A program made the translations under genes and the position numbers. A model generated the notes under the pieces. That model searched no databases, had not been told where the DNA came from, and saw nothing but the letters and a program-made list of their open reading frames with translations. A stretch of DNA of 64,000 bases from Corydoras sp. C115 (Eukaryota; Chordata; Actinopteri; Siluriformes; Callichthyidae). Location of the stretch: contig JAFMOC010000434.1 of assembly GCA_019802505.1 (NCBI GenBank), positions 290,001-354,000 on the forward strand, given 5' to 3'. Below, piece after piece: positions 44,245 to 54,100 of the stretch. Every line of letters starts with the position of its first letter. The first letter of the stretch is position 1.

Positions 44245-45887
44245 GCTCCAAACACACCCTGCACACTGATAACTACACACAGAGTACACATGTATGCGCA
44301 CATACACAGACTGACAATCCACACACACCTGGCACGACAACGGGTAAATACACACACACACACATCGATGGGTAACTACACACAGAACACCAAGTACACA
44401 AGCAAACAAACGCACACCCACACCGCACAGCAAGGGGTAAGTACACACACAAAACAGAGACTACACACACCCCGCACTCCGACAGGTAACTACACACAGA
44501 AAATGGTGTATGCACACCGACAGGTAACTACTGACCATGCACACTCACATGTAACAATACAAACACACACACACACACACATAAACAGTTGACCCTACTT
44601 AACAGTCTACTTGTACGGATCTAAAAATGAGCTCTTTTTATTTTATGACGTTTGAATCTTACTGCACATCCTAAAGTGTTGGTTTGGGTCCTCTAGGTGG
44701 CGCTCTCCCTGTTTTACCCAATGGGAGTCTACGTTATCCATCACTAGGTGATGCGTCCTCCCACCCATCTAGCAGGCATCCTTCAGTTGGTAGTGCCCGT
44801 CTACCCTCTGTGGGAGAGGAGTCAACTCACCCGCTGCTGATGCCTGAGGACAACCTGAGGGTGAGATCTCATTCTCACCAAAAACATAAACACAACTAAA
44901 TTGATCTGTAGTCGTTAAAGCTGTGTGTATTTTGTGTAGGGCCACACATACGTCAACACTACAGGTCTGCTGGAGGATCCGCACGGAGGGTCGGGGCAAA
45001 TAGAACCTCCTCCCCCACACAGCCCTACCCCTGAGGGGGAAGAACCCGGGCAGCCGCCGGATCCTGGCCCTCGTGTGCAACTAGAGCGAGAAGGGGTGAG
45101 ATTTGTGCTGGGACCAACTCCTGTGCAGAGGCAGCTCATGGCCAGGGAGAGGCAGCAGGAAGGGGGCGGGGCCACGGGCTCTACTCCGAACACGAACGGT
45201 GCTGTGGCAACAACCGAGCCGGTCCCCGAGCTCTCGAACGGGCCCGTGTTCGGCCCGTCCCGGCGCCGGCCCCGCCCCCCGCCACTCAGCCCCGATGCCA
45301 ACGTAAACAATTCGGCACAGCGCCGCACCGCACTGCTCGACTACGAGAACCTACCGTCCCTGCCCCCGCTGAGGGAGGACCCTAAAGCGGGCGCCGAGGA
45401 CGAGGACCAGCAGGCCTGCATCAGGACCAAGGGTCAGCCGCCCAACGGCTACCACAACGCCTCGGACGCCGCCCACCTCTACATCAACACCGAGAACGTG
45501 ACGGCGTCGTGGGCCGACTCGGCCCCCCCGAGCGCGGGGTGGGCGGACCCGGGGCCCCTCAGCGCGGGCCGGGTGGAGTCGGGGCGCTTCAGCGTGTTCA
45601 ACTTCGACGTGCGGCGTCCGTGCGAGCCGCACACGCTCAACTACATCGAGGTGGAGACGGAGCGGGGCTCGGACTGCAGCACGCCGAGGACGCCGCACAC
45701 GCCGGCGTCGCCCCGCCCGCCCACGCCCACCAACCCCACCACGGCCACGCCGACGCGCCGGACCGAACAGTACGCCATCATCGACGTGGAGCGCACTGCG
45801 GCCATGTCGAACCTGCAGAGGGCGCAGCCACGCTACGACGGTACGTCCAGGAAAACCAGGCACAACAGTGTGGACCTGCCCATGTGA
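40852..45887 (+). CDS. frs2: frs2, FGF-receptor substrate 2 docking adaptor
   Basis: FRS2 is a lipid-anchored adaptor at the plasma membrane. It binds FGF and neurotrophin receptors through a PTB domain and, once phosphorylated, recruits Grb2 and SHP2 to start Ras-MAPK signalling. Exons 40852-40917, 42308-42494, 43157-43321, 44697-44860 and 44940-45887 join in frame to 509 codons (human FRS2 has 508). Visible: myristoylation start MGSCWS; PTB domain about residues 13-115 (YLCLRRYGYDSNLFSFESGR); the SRHPSVGSARLPSVGEESTH block; docking tyrosines Y198 (HTYVNT), Y329 (LDYENLP), Y375 (LYINTENV), Y429 (LNYIEV) and Y472 (QYAIIDVE); conserved C-terminus RKTRHNSVDLPM. The human Y306 site (VYENING) has no counterpart. 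The middle block favours FRS2 over FRS3, while VRWPYL is FRS3-like; which fish paralogue (a or b) is not resolved. The last exon is strikingly GC-rich. Confidence 0.95.
41370..41688 (+). repeat. Mermaid/DANA-like SINE
   Basis: Lacks the first few head bases; contains a 14-bp C run. Lies in the frs2 intron after the start-codon exon. Confidence 0.85.
41745..42178. mobile_element. hAT-type nonautonomous element, truncated copy 3
   Basis: Interior matches 38800-39250 (GACTGACAAGACGAGTGAAG, GCCTTTGCTTGATTTGCCAA, CAACAATACTAACAT); both terminal repeats are missing. Confidence 0.75.
42308..42494 (+). CDS. frs2: frs2 PTB exon 1
   Basis: Acceptor GTGTGTAG within TG-rich sequence, donor GTACAA. Codes VVNVDDDGNELGAGIMELTE to RRCQTGQ, the front half of the PTB domain, nearly as in human FRS2. 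Confidence 0.96.
43157..43321 (+). CDS. frs2: frs2 PTB exon 2
   Basis: Acceptor CCTGCAG, donor GTAAGT. Codes IFAFKCVRAEEIFNMLQDIM to PHTPRTPT, closing the PTB domain. A CACACACACGCACACGGA stretch codes THTHTE where human has an unrelated sequence. The end of this exon is the seed of the minisatellite that follows. Confidence 0.95.
43322..44580 (+). repeat. minisatellite built from the frs2 exon/donor junction
   Basis: Irregular units at first, then eight regular steps of 72-88 bp (TCC at 43701, 43775, 43857, 43937, 44011, 44089, 44161, 44247) with core GAGGCTCCAAACACACCCTG, TGATGCGTAACTACACACAG and a variable CA tract. The core mirrors the end of the preceding exon plus donor (GAGGCGCCGCACACACCCCG, ACCGACTGGTAAGTACAC). 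Confidence 0.92.
44697..44860 (+). CDS. frs2: frs2 exon with the serine-rich block
   Basis: Acceptor TCCTCTAG, donor GTGAGA. Codes GALPVLPNGS, then DASSHPSSRHPSVGSARLPS and the acidic end MPEDNLR, as in FRS2. Confidence 0.95.
44940..45887 (+). CDS. frs2: frs2 last coding exon
   Basis: Acceptor TTTGTGTAG; stop TGA at 45885-45887. Holds all Grb2- and SHP2-type tyrosine sites and a proline-rich stretch. GC content is very high from about 45200 to 45880, unlike the rest of the gene. Confidence 0.96.
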   Translation, partial: GHTYVNTTGLLEDPHGGSGQIEPPPPHSPTPEGEEPGQPPDPGPRVQLEREGVRFVLGPTPVQRQLMARERQQEGGGATGSTPNTNGAVATTEPVPELSNGPVFGPSRRRPRPPPLSPDANVNNSAQRRTALLDYENLPSLPPLREDPKAGAEDEDQQACIRTKGQPPNGYHNASDAAHLYINTENVTASWADSAPPSAGWADPGPLSAGRVESGRFSVFNFDVRRPCEPHTLNYIEVETERGSDCSTPRTPHTPASPRPPTPTNPTTATPTRRTEQYAIIDVERTAAMSNLQRAQPRYDGTSRKTRHNSVDLPM

Positions 45888-46250
45888 CCTCGGCCCTATT
45901 AACCCCGTCTGCACCGCGGCCCCGCCTCCACCGGTCCTCAGACTGTATCCGGCGGCCGGTGCGAGCGGGTTAGTGAGACGAGGCCTCCGCTGATGGTTTT
46001 ATTCCTATGGTAATATCCTGTTCACCCTCAGTGCCTGTATATCCAGGTATTATTACATTATTACGGAGGTGGAACTGTGCGCCTCCCTCGTCCATTCCAT
46101 ACACATCAGTATTACTGATCCAGCATTTCTCCTTTCGGTTTATTTCCTTCTCCTTTTGTATGAAACGCCACCACAGGTTGTTGTAATTCCAGTATCCAGG
46201 GTACACAGCTGCAATGTTGCTGACTTCATTTAGATTTCACTACTCTGCAC

Positions 46251-46256
46251 AATAAA
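46251..46256 (+). terminator. frs2: frs2 polyadenylation signal
   Basis: AATAAA 364 bases after the stop, the first good signal in the 3' UTR and upstream of the first repeat. Confidence 0.75.
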
Positions 46257-46415
46257 AGTCTATTTTGTTTGAGTCACGCTCGATTTTCCCCACTCTCCCC
46301 GGCATCGCGGCACCAGAGCGCGCACTGTTCCGTCGGTACCACTTGTTCCTTCTAACCCCGAAGCTACCGGGTGACTTCCGCAAAATCGCCAATCTGAGAA
46401 CCTGATATAACGGTA

Positions 46416-47250
46416 CCAGTCATAAGTTTGGACACACCCCCTTCTTGCTCCATCGTCTGTTTCCTCCACTTACCATAGAGATGGACTTTATAGTTTTATA
46501 ATTACAGACTGTAGTCCATCTATGTTCTTTGTTGTTGGTTCTGTGTTCTCTGTTGGTCAGGACATCACAGAACAGGTAGAATTTGGGTGGTGGATTGTTT
46601 GTCAGTTCTGCAGTGACACTGATGTGGTGAGGGGGGGTTTAGTGCAGCAGTGCTTTACTGCTGGGATAGGAATAATCCATTCATTATCTTTCGCTTTATC
46701 CTCTAATTGGGTCGTGGGGGGGAAGGGGAGTTTCCAATGCCCATCCAGGGGAGAACGTTTTGGGCGCTGAGCAGATACACCCAGGACAGGGCGCCAATCT
46801 ATCACTGGACACACACTCACTCACACAGACACACTCTATATGGGGCAATTTGGAGAATTCAATTGACTTGATCCATGTTTTTGGACTGTGGGAGAAAACC
46901 GGAGAACCCAGAGGAAACCCACGCAGACACGGGGAGAACATGGAAACTCCACCCAGATTGGGATTCGAACCGGGAATCCCTAGTGCTGAGAGGAGAACAT
47001 GCTAACCACTAAGCCAGCGTACCACCAATACGAATAATGCACCCACCAAATAACCCCTGCTCTGTGGTGGTACTATTGGGGTTCTGAGCCTGAGCATTAG
47101 AACAGAGTAAAGGGGGACGTACACAGTATGTACTGTAGAACACAAACAGATGGACTACAGAATGGAATTGTAGAACTACAAAGTCCATCTTTAAAGTAAG
47201 TGGAAATGAGAACATGGTGCAAAAATGGGGGCGTGTCCACTTTTGACTAG
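46416..47250. mobile_element. Tc1-type MITE, complete, with SINE insert
   Basis: TA target bases at 46414-46415 and 47251-47252. Left end CCAGTCATAAGTTTGGACAC and right end GTGTCCACTTTTGACTAG are inverted repeats. About 480 bp without the SINE. Confidence 0.82.
46673..47027 (-). repeat. Mermaid/DANA-like SINE inside the MITE
   Basis: Full-length; GAATAAT flanks both sides. Confidence 0.9.
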
Positions 47251-47252
47251 TA

Positions 47253-47850
47253 CAACAACATAGTAGGAGATGAACAGGTGATACAGAACTGCCCCAGGTG
47301 TGAATGTGTCTGACCTGTGATGGACTGTAGACCAGTTCAGGGTGCATCCCTGCTGTTTACTTTGTTAGTAAGGAGCGCTCTGCATAATGACGTCAGAATA
47401 GGCGTTTAAAGCGCATTGCTTTCTCACTACAATAAAAATGTTTGGGAATTGAAATCACATGGCACATGCTAAGGGCATTTCAGCTATAGTACTTGGTACA
47501 GAAATCGAACCAGGCACTTTTAGGTCGCAGGCGGGTTCCTTATGTAGGTTCTCCGATGTATTCTAGTCCGGTTTTACAGCGAAGGTAGCAGGATTCTCTA
47601 ACGATCCAATACTGCCATCTCGCGGCCAAATTACAGAACAAAATGTGAAGCAGACAGAAGTAAGTGTTATTGACATCAATGCCACGCAAGGACAAACGGC
47701 TCAGCCAATCAGGTTTAGGGAACAAAACGACCAGTTTTATAATATAATATATTACTAATTATATTACCTCATGACTACAAAGCAATACATGCTGCAGGTT
47801 ATAATATCTATATATTTAATAAACATCAAGCAGAAATTTTTTTTTTTAAA
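47253..47850. other. intergenic, no feature seen
   Basis: No exon or repeat recognised between frs2 and the SINE cluster. Confidence 0.45.
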
Positions 47851-47865
47851 TGATTTTCTCATTGC

Positions 47866-48534
47866 ACGGTGGTTTAGATTAGTTTAATGGCATGTTCTCC
47901 TCTCAGCATTAGGGATTCCCGGTTCGAATCCCAATCTGGGTGGAGTTTCCATATTCTCCCCGTGTCTGCGTGGGTTTCCTCCGGGTTCTCCGATTTTCTC
48001 CCACAGTCCAAAAACATGGATCAAGTCAATTGAGTTCTCCAAATTGTCCCATATAGAGTTTGTGTGTCTGTGTGTGTGCCCAGCGATAGATTGGCGTCCT
48101 GTCCTGAATGTATCTGCCCAGCACCCGAAACGTTCTCCCCTGGATGGGCATGGGGAACCCCCCCCACAACCCTAATATAGGATAAAGCGGAAGATAATGA
48201 ATGTTCTCCTCTCAGCACTAGGGATTCCCAGTTTGAATCCCAATCTGGGTGGAGTTTCCATATTCTCCCCGTGTCCGCGTGGGTTTCCTCTGGGTTCTCC
48301 GGTTTCCTCCCACAGTCCCAAAACATGGATTAAGTCAATTGAATTCTCCAAATTGCCCCATATAGAGTGTGTCTGTGTGAGTGTGTGCCCAGTGATAGAT
48401 TGGTGTTCAGTCCTGGGTGTATCTGCCCAGCGCCCGAAACGTTCTCCCCTGGATTGGCATGGGCATCGGGGGACACCCCCCCCCCCCCCCCCAGCGACCC
48501 TAATAGAGGATAAAGTGGAAGATAATGGATGGAA
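47866..48534 (+). mobile_element. dimeric Mermaid/DANA-like SINE, copy 3
   Basis: Two SINEs head to tail: the first (47866-48200) has a damaged head and a complete tail, the second (48201-48534) starts at ATGTTCTCCTCTCAGC. One 11-bp duplication TTTCTCATTGC (47855-47865 and 48535-48545) flanks the pair. Confidence 0.88.
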
Positions 48535-48545
48535 TTTCTCATTGC

Positions 48546-49286
48546 TCGTGTGTGTGTCTGAGTTTTCTGGCTAAAACTATCACGTTGGAACGCTTGTCTT
48601 ATCTGGAGTGCTTCATTCTATACTGTGTTATCTCCCCATAATGTCCAAATAATCATTTAAATACATTTATCAAATACATATTTGTTTTTCAGAGGAACAC
48701 AAACACGGTTCTTTAAGAATGAAATTAAACCAAATTTTAAATTAAGTTTAGGAAGCATTTAAAAAAAACTTATACAAACATCTAATATAAACGCATTCGA
48801 TTTTATTGAGTGCACTTACCAGACAGCTGTCCTTATAGCGGCACCATTACACTGAGTCCAGCGTTCCTCAAAAGCTGCGTTGAAGGCATTATTACGAAAA
48901 TGTTTCTCTTTACTCTTTAAAAGCCCTTTAAAAGCCCTTTAAACTCTTTAAATGAACGTTTCTTTGGTCTCGGTGACTTTATCTCTGTATTCGGCATTTG
49001 GCGAAAATTCCGTCTCTTTCGCCGGTTGCCTCAGATTTAATCGGCGTGATCAAGTGACGCGGACATGTCTCATTTTACCCGTCAAGTTTCCCTTGAAAAG
49101 TGATAGCGAAGTCTACCCTTTACCGCCATCACGTGACCAAAATAAGTTTCCATCAAAAAAAAATAAACAAAAGAGCAGAAACACGATCGAGTTAAAGAAG
49201 GAAAGCATTAAAGTAAACATATGTATGTACAAATGTGTTTTTGAAGGTTTGAAGTTTTTAAAAATAAGTTTGTTTGGTTTGTATTT
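48546..49286. other. intergenic, no feature seen
   Basis: AT-rich with three tandem AAAGCCCTTT-like steps near 48915-48945; no gene supported. A 117-codon plus-strand frame at 48952 has no recognisable similarity. Confidence 0.4.
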
Positions 49287-49288
49287 AG

Positions 49289-50335
49289 GCGGCACGGTGG
49301 CTTAGTGTTTAGCATGTTCTCTTCTTGGCACTGAGGATCCAGGCTCAAATCCCAATCTGGGTGGAGTTTCCATGTTCTCCCCGTGTCCACGTGTGTTTCC
49401 TCTTGGTTCTCCGGTTTCCTCCCACAGTCCAAAAACATGGATTCAAGTTCAATTGAATTCTCTAAATTGCCCCATATAGAGTGTGTGTGTGTGTGTGAGT
49501 TTGTGCCCAGCAATAGCTTGGTGCCCTGTCCTGGGTGTATCTGCCCAGCGCCCGAAACGTTCTCCCTGGGCACGTGGCGCAACCCTATTAGAGGAATAAA
49601 TGTAATGAGATAACTAAGTTTTAAACCCTAGGACTGGGGATCCAGGTTCGAATCCCGATCTGAGTGGAGTTTCCATGTTCTCCCTGTGTTCGTTTCTCTG
49701 GGTTCCTCCCTCTGGGTTCCTCCCACAGTCCAAAAACATGGATTCAAGGTGAATATGCTGCTCTAAAGTGCCCATATATAATTTCTCCCCTATATAATGT
49801 ATGTGAGCCCAGCGGTAAATTGGTTCCAAAACGTTCACCAATGGGGAACCCTCCTCGTTTTCTCCAGTTTCCTCCCACAGACCAAAAGCATGGATTCAAG
49901 GTAAATCGACTGCTCTAAATTGCCCCATGTTTAGTATGTGTAGGTGTGTATGCAAAACACCCGAAACATTTTCCCCTGAATGGTCATGGCCCAACCGCGA
50001 CCCTAATAGATGTTTAAAACCCTTTGTTTTCTCATCACTTTTTTTTCAATTAAAACTTTTAAGATTATTTGATTAATTATTTGCAATCTGGCCGATCCAG
50101 GTTCAAATCCCAATCTGGGTTCATGTTCTCTACGTGTCTGCATGGATTTCCTCCGGGTTCTCCGGTTTACTCCCTCACTCTAAAAACATAGATTCAAGGT
50201 GAATTCACCATTTTAATTTGCCCATATCTAAAATTGCCCTATTTAGTGTACATGTGTGAAGCGATGGATTGGCTGTCCTGGGTGTATCTGCTCAGTGCCT
50301 GAAACCTTCAACCCTGGATGGGATGGAGACCAGCA
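49289..50335 (+). repeat. cluster of diverged Mermaid/DANA-like SINEs
   Basis: One good copy (49289-49598) followed by three much older ones (about 49630-49845, 49850-50010, 50090-50335), each with remnants of ATTGCCC and CAGCGCC-type blocks. Confidence 0.75.
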
Positions 50336-50885
50336 CACTGAGTTCAGGTAACTTCACTGCTGAAATAGCAATCCGCTAAAGTCAGAGTGCACCTGACTAT
50401 TAAAGGGAACATAGTGACGCAGGGTGGCACGGTGCCTTAGTGGTTAGCACGTTCGCCTCTCGGCGCTAGGGATTCTAGGTTCGAATACCCATCTGGGTGG
50501 AGTTTCCATGTTCTCCCTGTGTCTGTGTGGGTTTCCTCCGGGTTCCTCCCACAGTCCAAAAACATGGATCAAGTCAATTGAATTCTCCAAATTGCCCCAT
50601 ATAGAGTGTGTCTGTGTGAGTGAGTGTGTGTCCAGTGATAGATTGGCATCCTGTCCTGGGTGTATCTGCTCAGCGCCCGAAATGTTCTCCCCTGGATGGG
50701 CATGGGGAACCCCCCCCCCGCAACTCTAATATAGGATGAAGCGGAAGACGATGGATGGATGGATGGATAGATAAAGTGATGCACTGATTGGTTTATTGCA
50801 CGCTACACCAAACACACTCAGGAATAATTTTGAGAATTAGTAAATGCCACGTACTTTCCCCATCGTTACAATAGCAAAGACGTCA
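50325..50885. repeat. unclassified interspersed repeat, SINE inside
   Basis: Same family as 37507-37743; split by the SINE at 50424-50770 with AGTGACGCA/AGTGATGCA flanks. Confidence 0.55.
50424..50770 (+). repeat. Mermaid/DANA-like SINE, full length
   Basis: Head GGTGGCACGGTGCCTTAGTG, body and GGATGGATGGAT tail. Confidence 0.88.
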
Positions 50886-50977
50886 ATCGACTGCACACGG
50901 AAGGAAAGAACAAACCTGTTGTTCAGTGACTGTAAATCACGAGACAGTGAAGGGCAGGGTTATCTCCATACAAAACA

Positions 50978-50983
50978 TTTAAT
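50978..50983 (-). terminator. nup160: possible nup160 polyadenylation signal
   Basis: ATTAAA on the minus strand 79 bases past the stop. An AATAAA at 50797-50792 is an alternative, but it lies within a repeat. Confidence 0.4.
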
Positions 50984-51061
50984 TGCTTATAAAATTCTAC
51001 AAAACTGCAGCAGAGTGCTGAAGGAACAGATCGGGATTCTGTGAGGAAGTCTGTACAGTGT

Positions 51062-51148
51062 TCATGTCGGAACCTGGAGTCGGTATGCGCTGCATCTCTC
51101 CACCTCTGTGTGATACTCCAGGAGCTTGTCTTGAAGTTGGGTACAGAG
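51062..51148 (-). CDS. nup160: nup160 last coding exon
   Basis: Codes LCTQLQDKLLEYHTEVERCS and seven more residues, then TGA at 51064-51062. It corresponds to human LSQKILDKLEDYQQKVDKAT in position and length. The acceptor TGTGTGTAG is the edge of the A/C-only minisatellite. Confidence 0.85.
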   Translation of the reverse strand, partial: LCTQLQDKLLEYHTEVERCSAYRLQVPT

Positions 51149-54100
51149 CTACACACACACAAAAACACAAATATGAAAAAAAACCACACAGACACACACA
51201 AAACATAGACAAAAAAAAACACAAAGCCAAACATTCCAACAAATGCAAACATACACATACACCAAAAAAAACAAACGCAAACACACACCCCCATGGGCGA
51301 ACACACAGACACATGAAAAAAAAAAAAACATACGCACATAAACAGATGCAAACACACAAACACACACAGATCAAAAAAGTGCAGACACACAAAACACACA
51401 GATCAAAAAAGAAAACACAAAGCCAAACACTCATACAAAAAATGTAAATGCCCACACACAAAAACACACACATCCCCACGTGGAACACAGACACATTGAA
51501 AAAAAAACACACACACACAAAACATACAGACAAAAAAAACCACACAAAGCCAAAGACTCAAACACATGCAAACATACATATACATCAAATAAACTAACAA
51601 ACGCAAACACACACCCCTGTGGGTGAACGCACACAGATACATGAAAAAAAGACATACACAAATAAACAGATGCAAACACATTTACACACACAGACACACA
51701 CAGACCAAAAAAACAAAAAAAAAAAAAAAAAAAAAAACACACAAAGCCAAACACTCATACAAAAAAACAAACGCAAACACACACCCCTGTGGGTGAACGC
51801 ACACAGATACATGAAAAAAAGAAGACATACACAAATAAACAGATGCAAACACATTTACACACACAAATACACAAAAAAAGCAAACAAAAAAAACCCCCCA
51901 CAAAGCTAAACACTCATACAAAAAACAAATGCAAACACAAACAAATGTAAATGCCCACACACAAAAACATACACACAGACACATACACATGAAAAAAAGA
52001 CAAACAAAAACACACACAAAACATACACACATTCACCCCCATGAGGAACATATAGACACATGGAAAAAAAACACACAAAGAAAAACACACACAAAACATA
52101 CAGACAAAAAAAAAACACAAAGCCAAACACTGAAACAAATGCAAACATACATATACACCAGAAAAACAAACAAACGCAAACACACACCCCCGTGGGCGAA
52201 CACACAGATACATTAAATGTGTGTTTGCATCTGTTTATTTGTGTATGTGTTTTACACACACAAACACACACAAAAAAGTGCAAACTCACAGACACACACA
52301 AACACACAAAGAAACCACAAAGCCAAACACTCAAAAAAAAAAATAAACGCAAACACAAACAAATGTAAATGCCCACACACACAAACACATACACCCCCAG
52401 GTAGAACACACATACACATGAAATTACAAACACACAAAAAACATACAGACAAAAAAAAAAAAAAACACAACAACACATACGCAAACCATACATATACACC
52501 AAAAAAAAACTAAACAAATGCAAACACACCCCCGTGGGCGAAAACACACAGGCACATGAAAAAAAACACATACAAACAGATGCAAACACACATTTACACA
52601 CACAAACAAAACAAGTGCAAACACACAGACACACAAACACAAATGCAAACACACAAAAAAACCCCACAAAGCCAAACACTCATACAAAAAAAAAAAAACA
52701 AACGCAAACACACAAAGACATACGCAAACACACACACGCAAACAAACAAACGTAAACAATATATCACTATATCCTGGTAAACAGTAATACACATTAACAT
52801 AGAACAGCATTAATAACAAAATATATATAACATAATAACTGATGACCTATTGCCTAGCAACATGAACACACTACAAGAAGTTTGCAATGATCTCATTTTC
52901 TTAATATTAATGTTAATGTTATATATTAATGTTATTTTTTTCATTGGCTGCTTCATATTTAACCCTTGATTCATATATCTGATTTTGTTTATTGTAGTTT
53001 AGAAGACTAAAGGGGTGGGGATCTAAACTACTATAAACAGTGCCACACTACAATGGGACAGCAGGTGGCGCTTCTGATACGCAGCAAAAAAGGTTCCAAG
53101 TTCAATTCCATTGTGGCAGATGGGGCAAAAAGAGATCAGTCATACAAAATACAAGGGTGGCACGGTGGCTTAGTGGTTAGCATGTTCTCCTCTCAGCGCT
53201 AGAGATTCCCATTCAGAATCTCCATCTGGGTGGAGTTTCCATGTTCTCCCCGTGTCCGTGTGGGTTTCCTCCGGGTTCTCCGGTTTCCTCCCACAGTCCA
53301 AAAACATGGATCAAGTCAATTGAATTCTCCAAATTGCCCCATATAGAGTGTCTCTGTGTGAGTGAGTGTGTGCCCAGTGATGGACTGGCACCCTGTCCTG
53401 GGTGTTTCTGCCCAGCGCCAGAGACGTTCTCCCCGCGATTCTAATAGAGGATAAAGAGGAAGATAATGGATGGATGGAATATGACATCTCACCTTAATGT
53501 TGGTCTGACTCTCCTGCAGAATGTGCAGCAGCTGATCTATGGAGGTATACGGTAACCAGACCATCGACGAAGTTGCACACAGAGGCATCTAGATACACAC
53601 ACATACATATACATACATTACTTTAGTTTTCGCAAAGGACATGATTACATTACATTTACATTACATTTGGTCATTTATTGGACCCTTTTATCCAAAGCGA
53701 CTTATAAGGTGAGCACAGGGTTAATCACAACATCCCTGGAGCAATGAGGGTTAAGGGTCTTGCTCAAGGACCCACATTGGTAACTTCAGTGGACCTGGGA
53801 TATGAACCCCCAACCTTCAGATTGATAGCCCAACACCCTAACCACTGAGCTACCGCGCCCTCCGTTTATGATGATGTGTTGCTGTAGGGTTTCATACCTC
53901 TATCCCGAAATACGTATTCCCCTTCCCAAGCAGGGCGTCCACATACTGCATCACCAGCTCAGTGGCCAGGTCCAGCAGGTCGTAGTTCAGGTAAAGACGT
54001 AGTAAAGATGCAGCATCCACTTTCTGTCATCACGATCAAGCTCTTTATTAATTGACACTGTATTCAGATAATCTATTTATTCACTTAATTAGTCTGCATT

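Noticed and set aside
43601..44270. CRISPR-like array of regularly spaced repeats
   Set aside because: Units differ only by CA-tract length, have no unique spacers and lie in a vertebrate intron.
43627..44448. Repeated Cys-rich frames (QGVFGASVCVCVYTLCSVCS)
   Set aside because: Antisense translation of the exon-derived minisatellite; it lies in a frs2 intron with no splice or start support.
44769..45914. Long minus-strand and alternative plus-strand frames across the last frs2 exon
   Set aside because: Shadows of a GC-rich real coding exon; only the frame matching FRS2 is conserved.
48952..49305. 117-codon plus-strand frame in the frs2-nup160 gap
   Set aside because: No recognisable similarity, no splice partners and a lysine-rich AT-driven tail; kept as unexplained sequence only.
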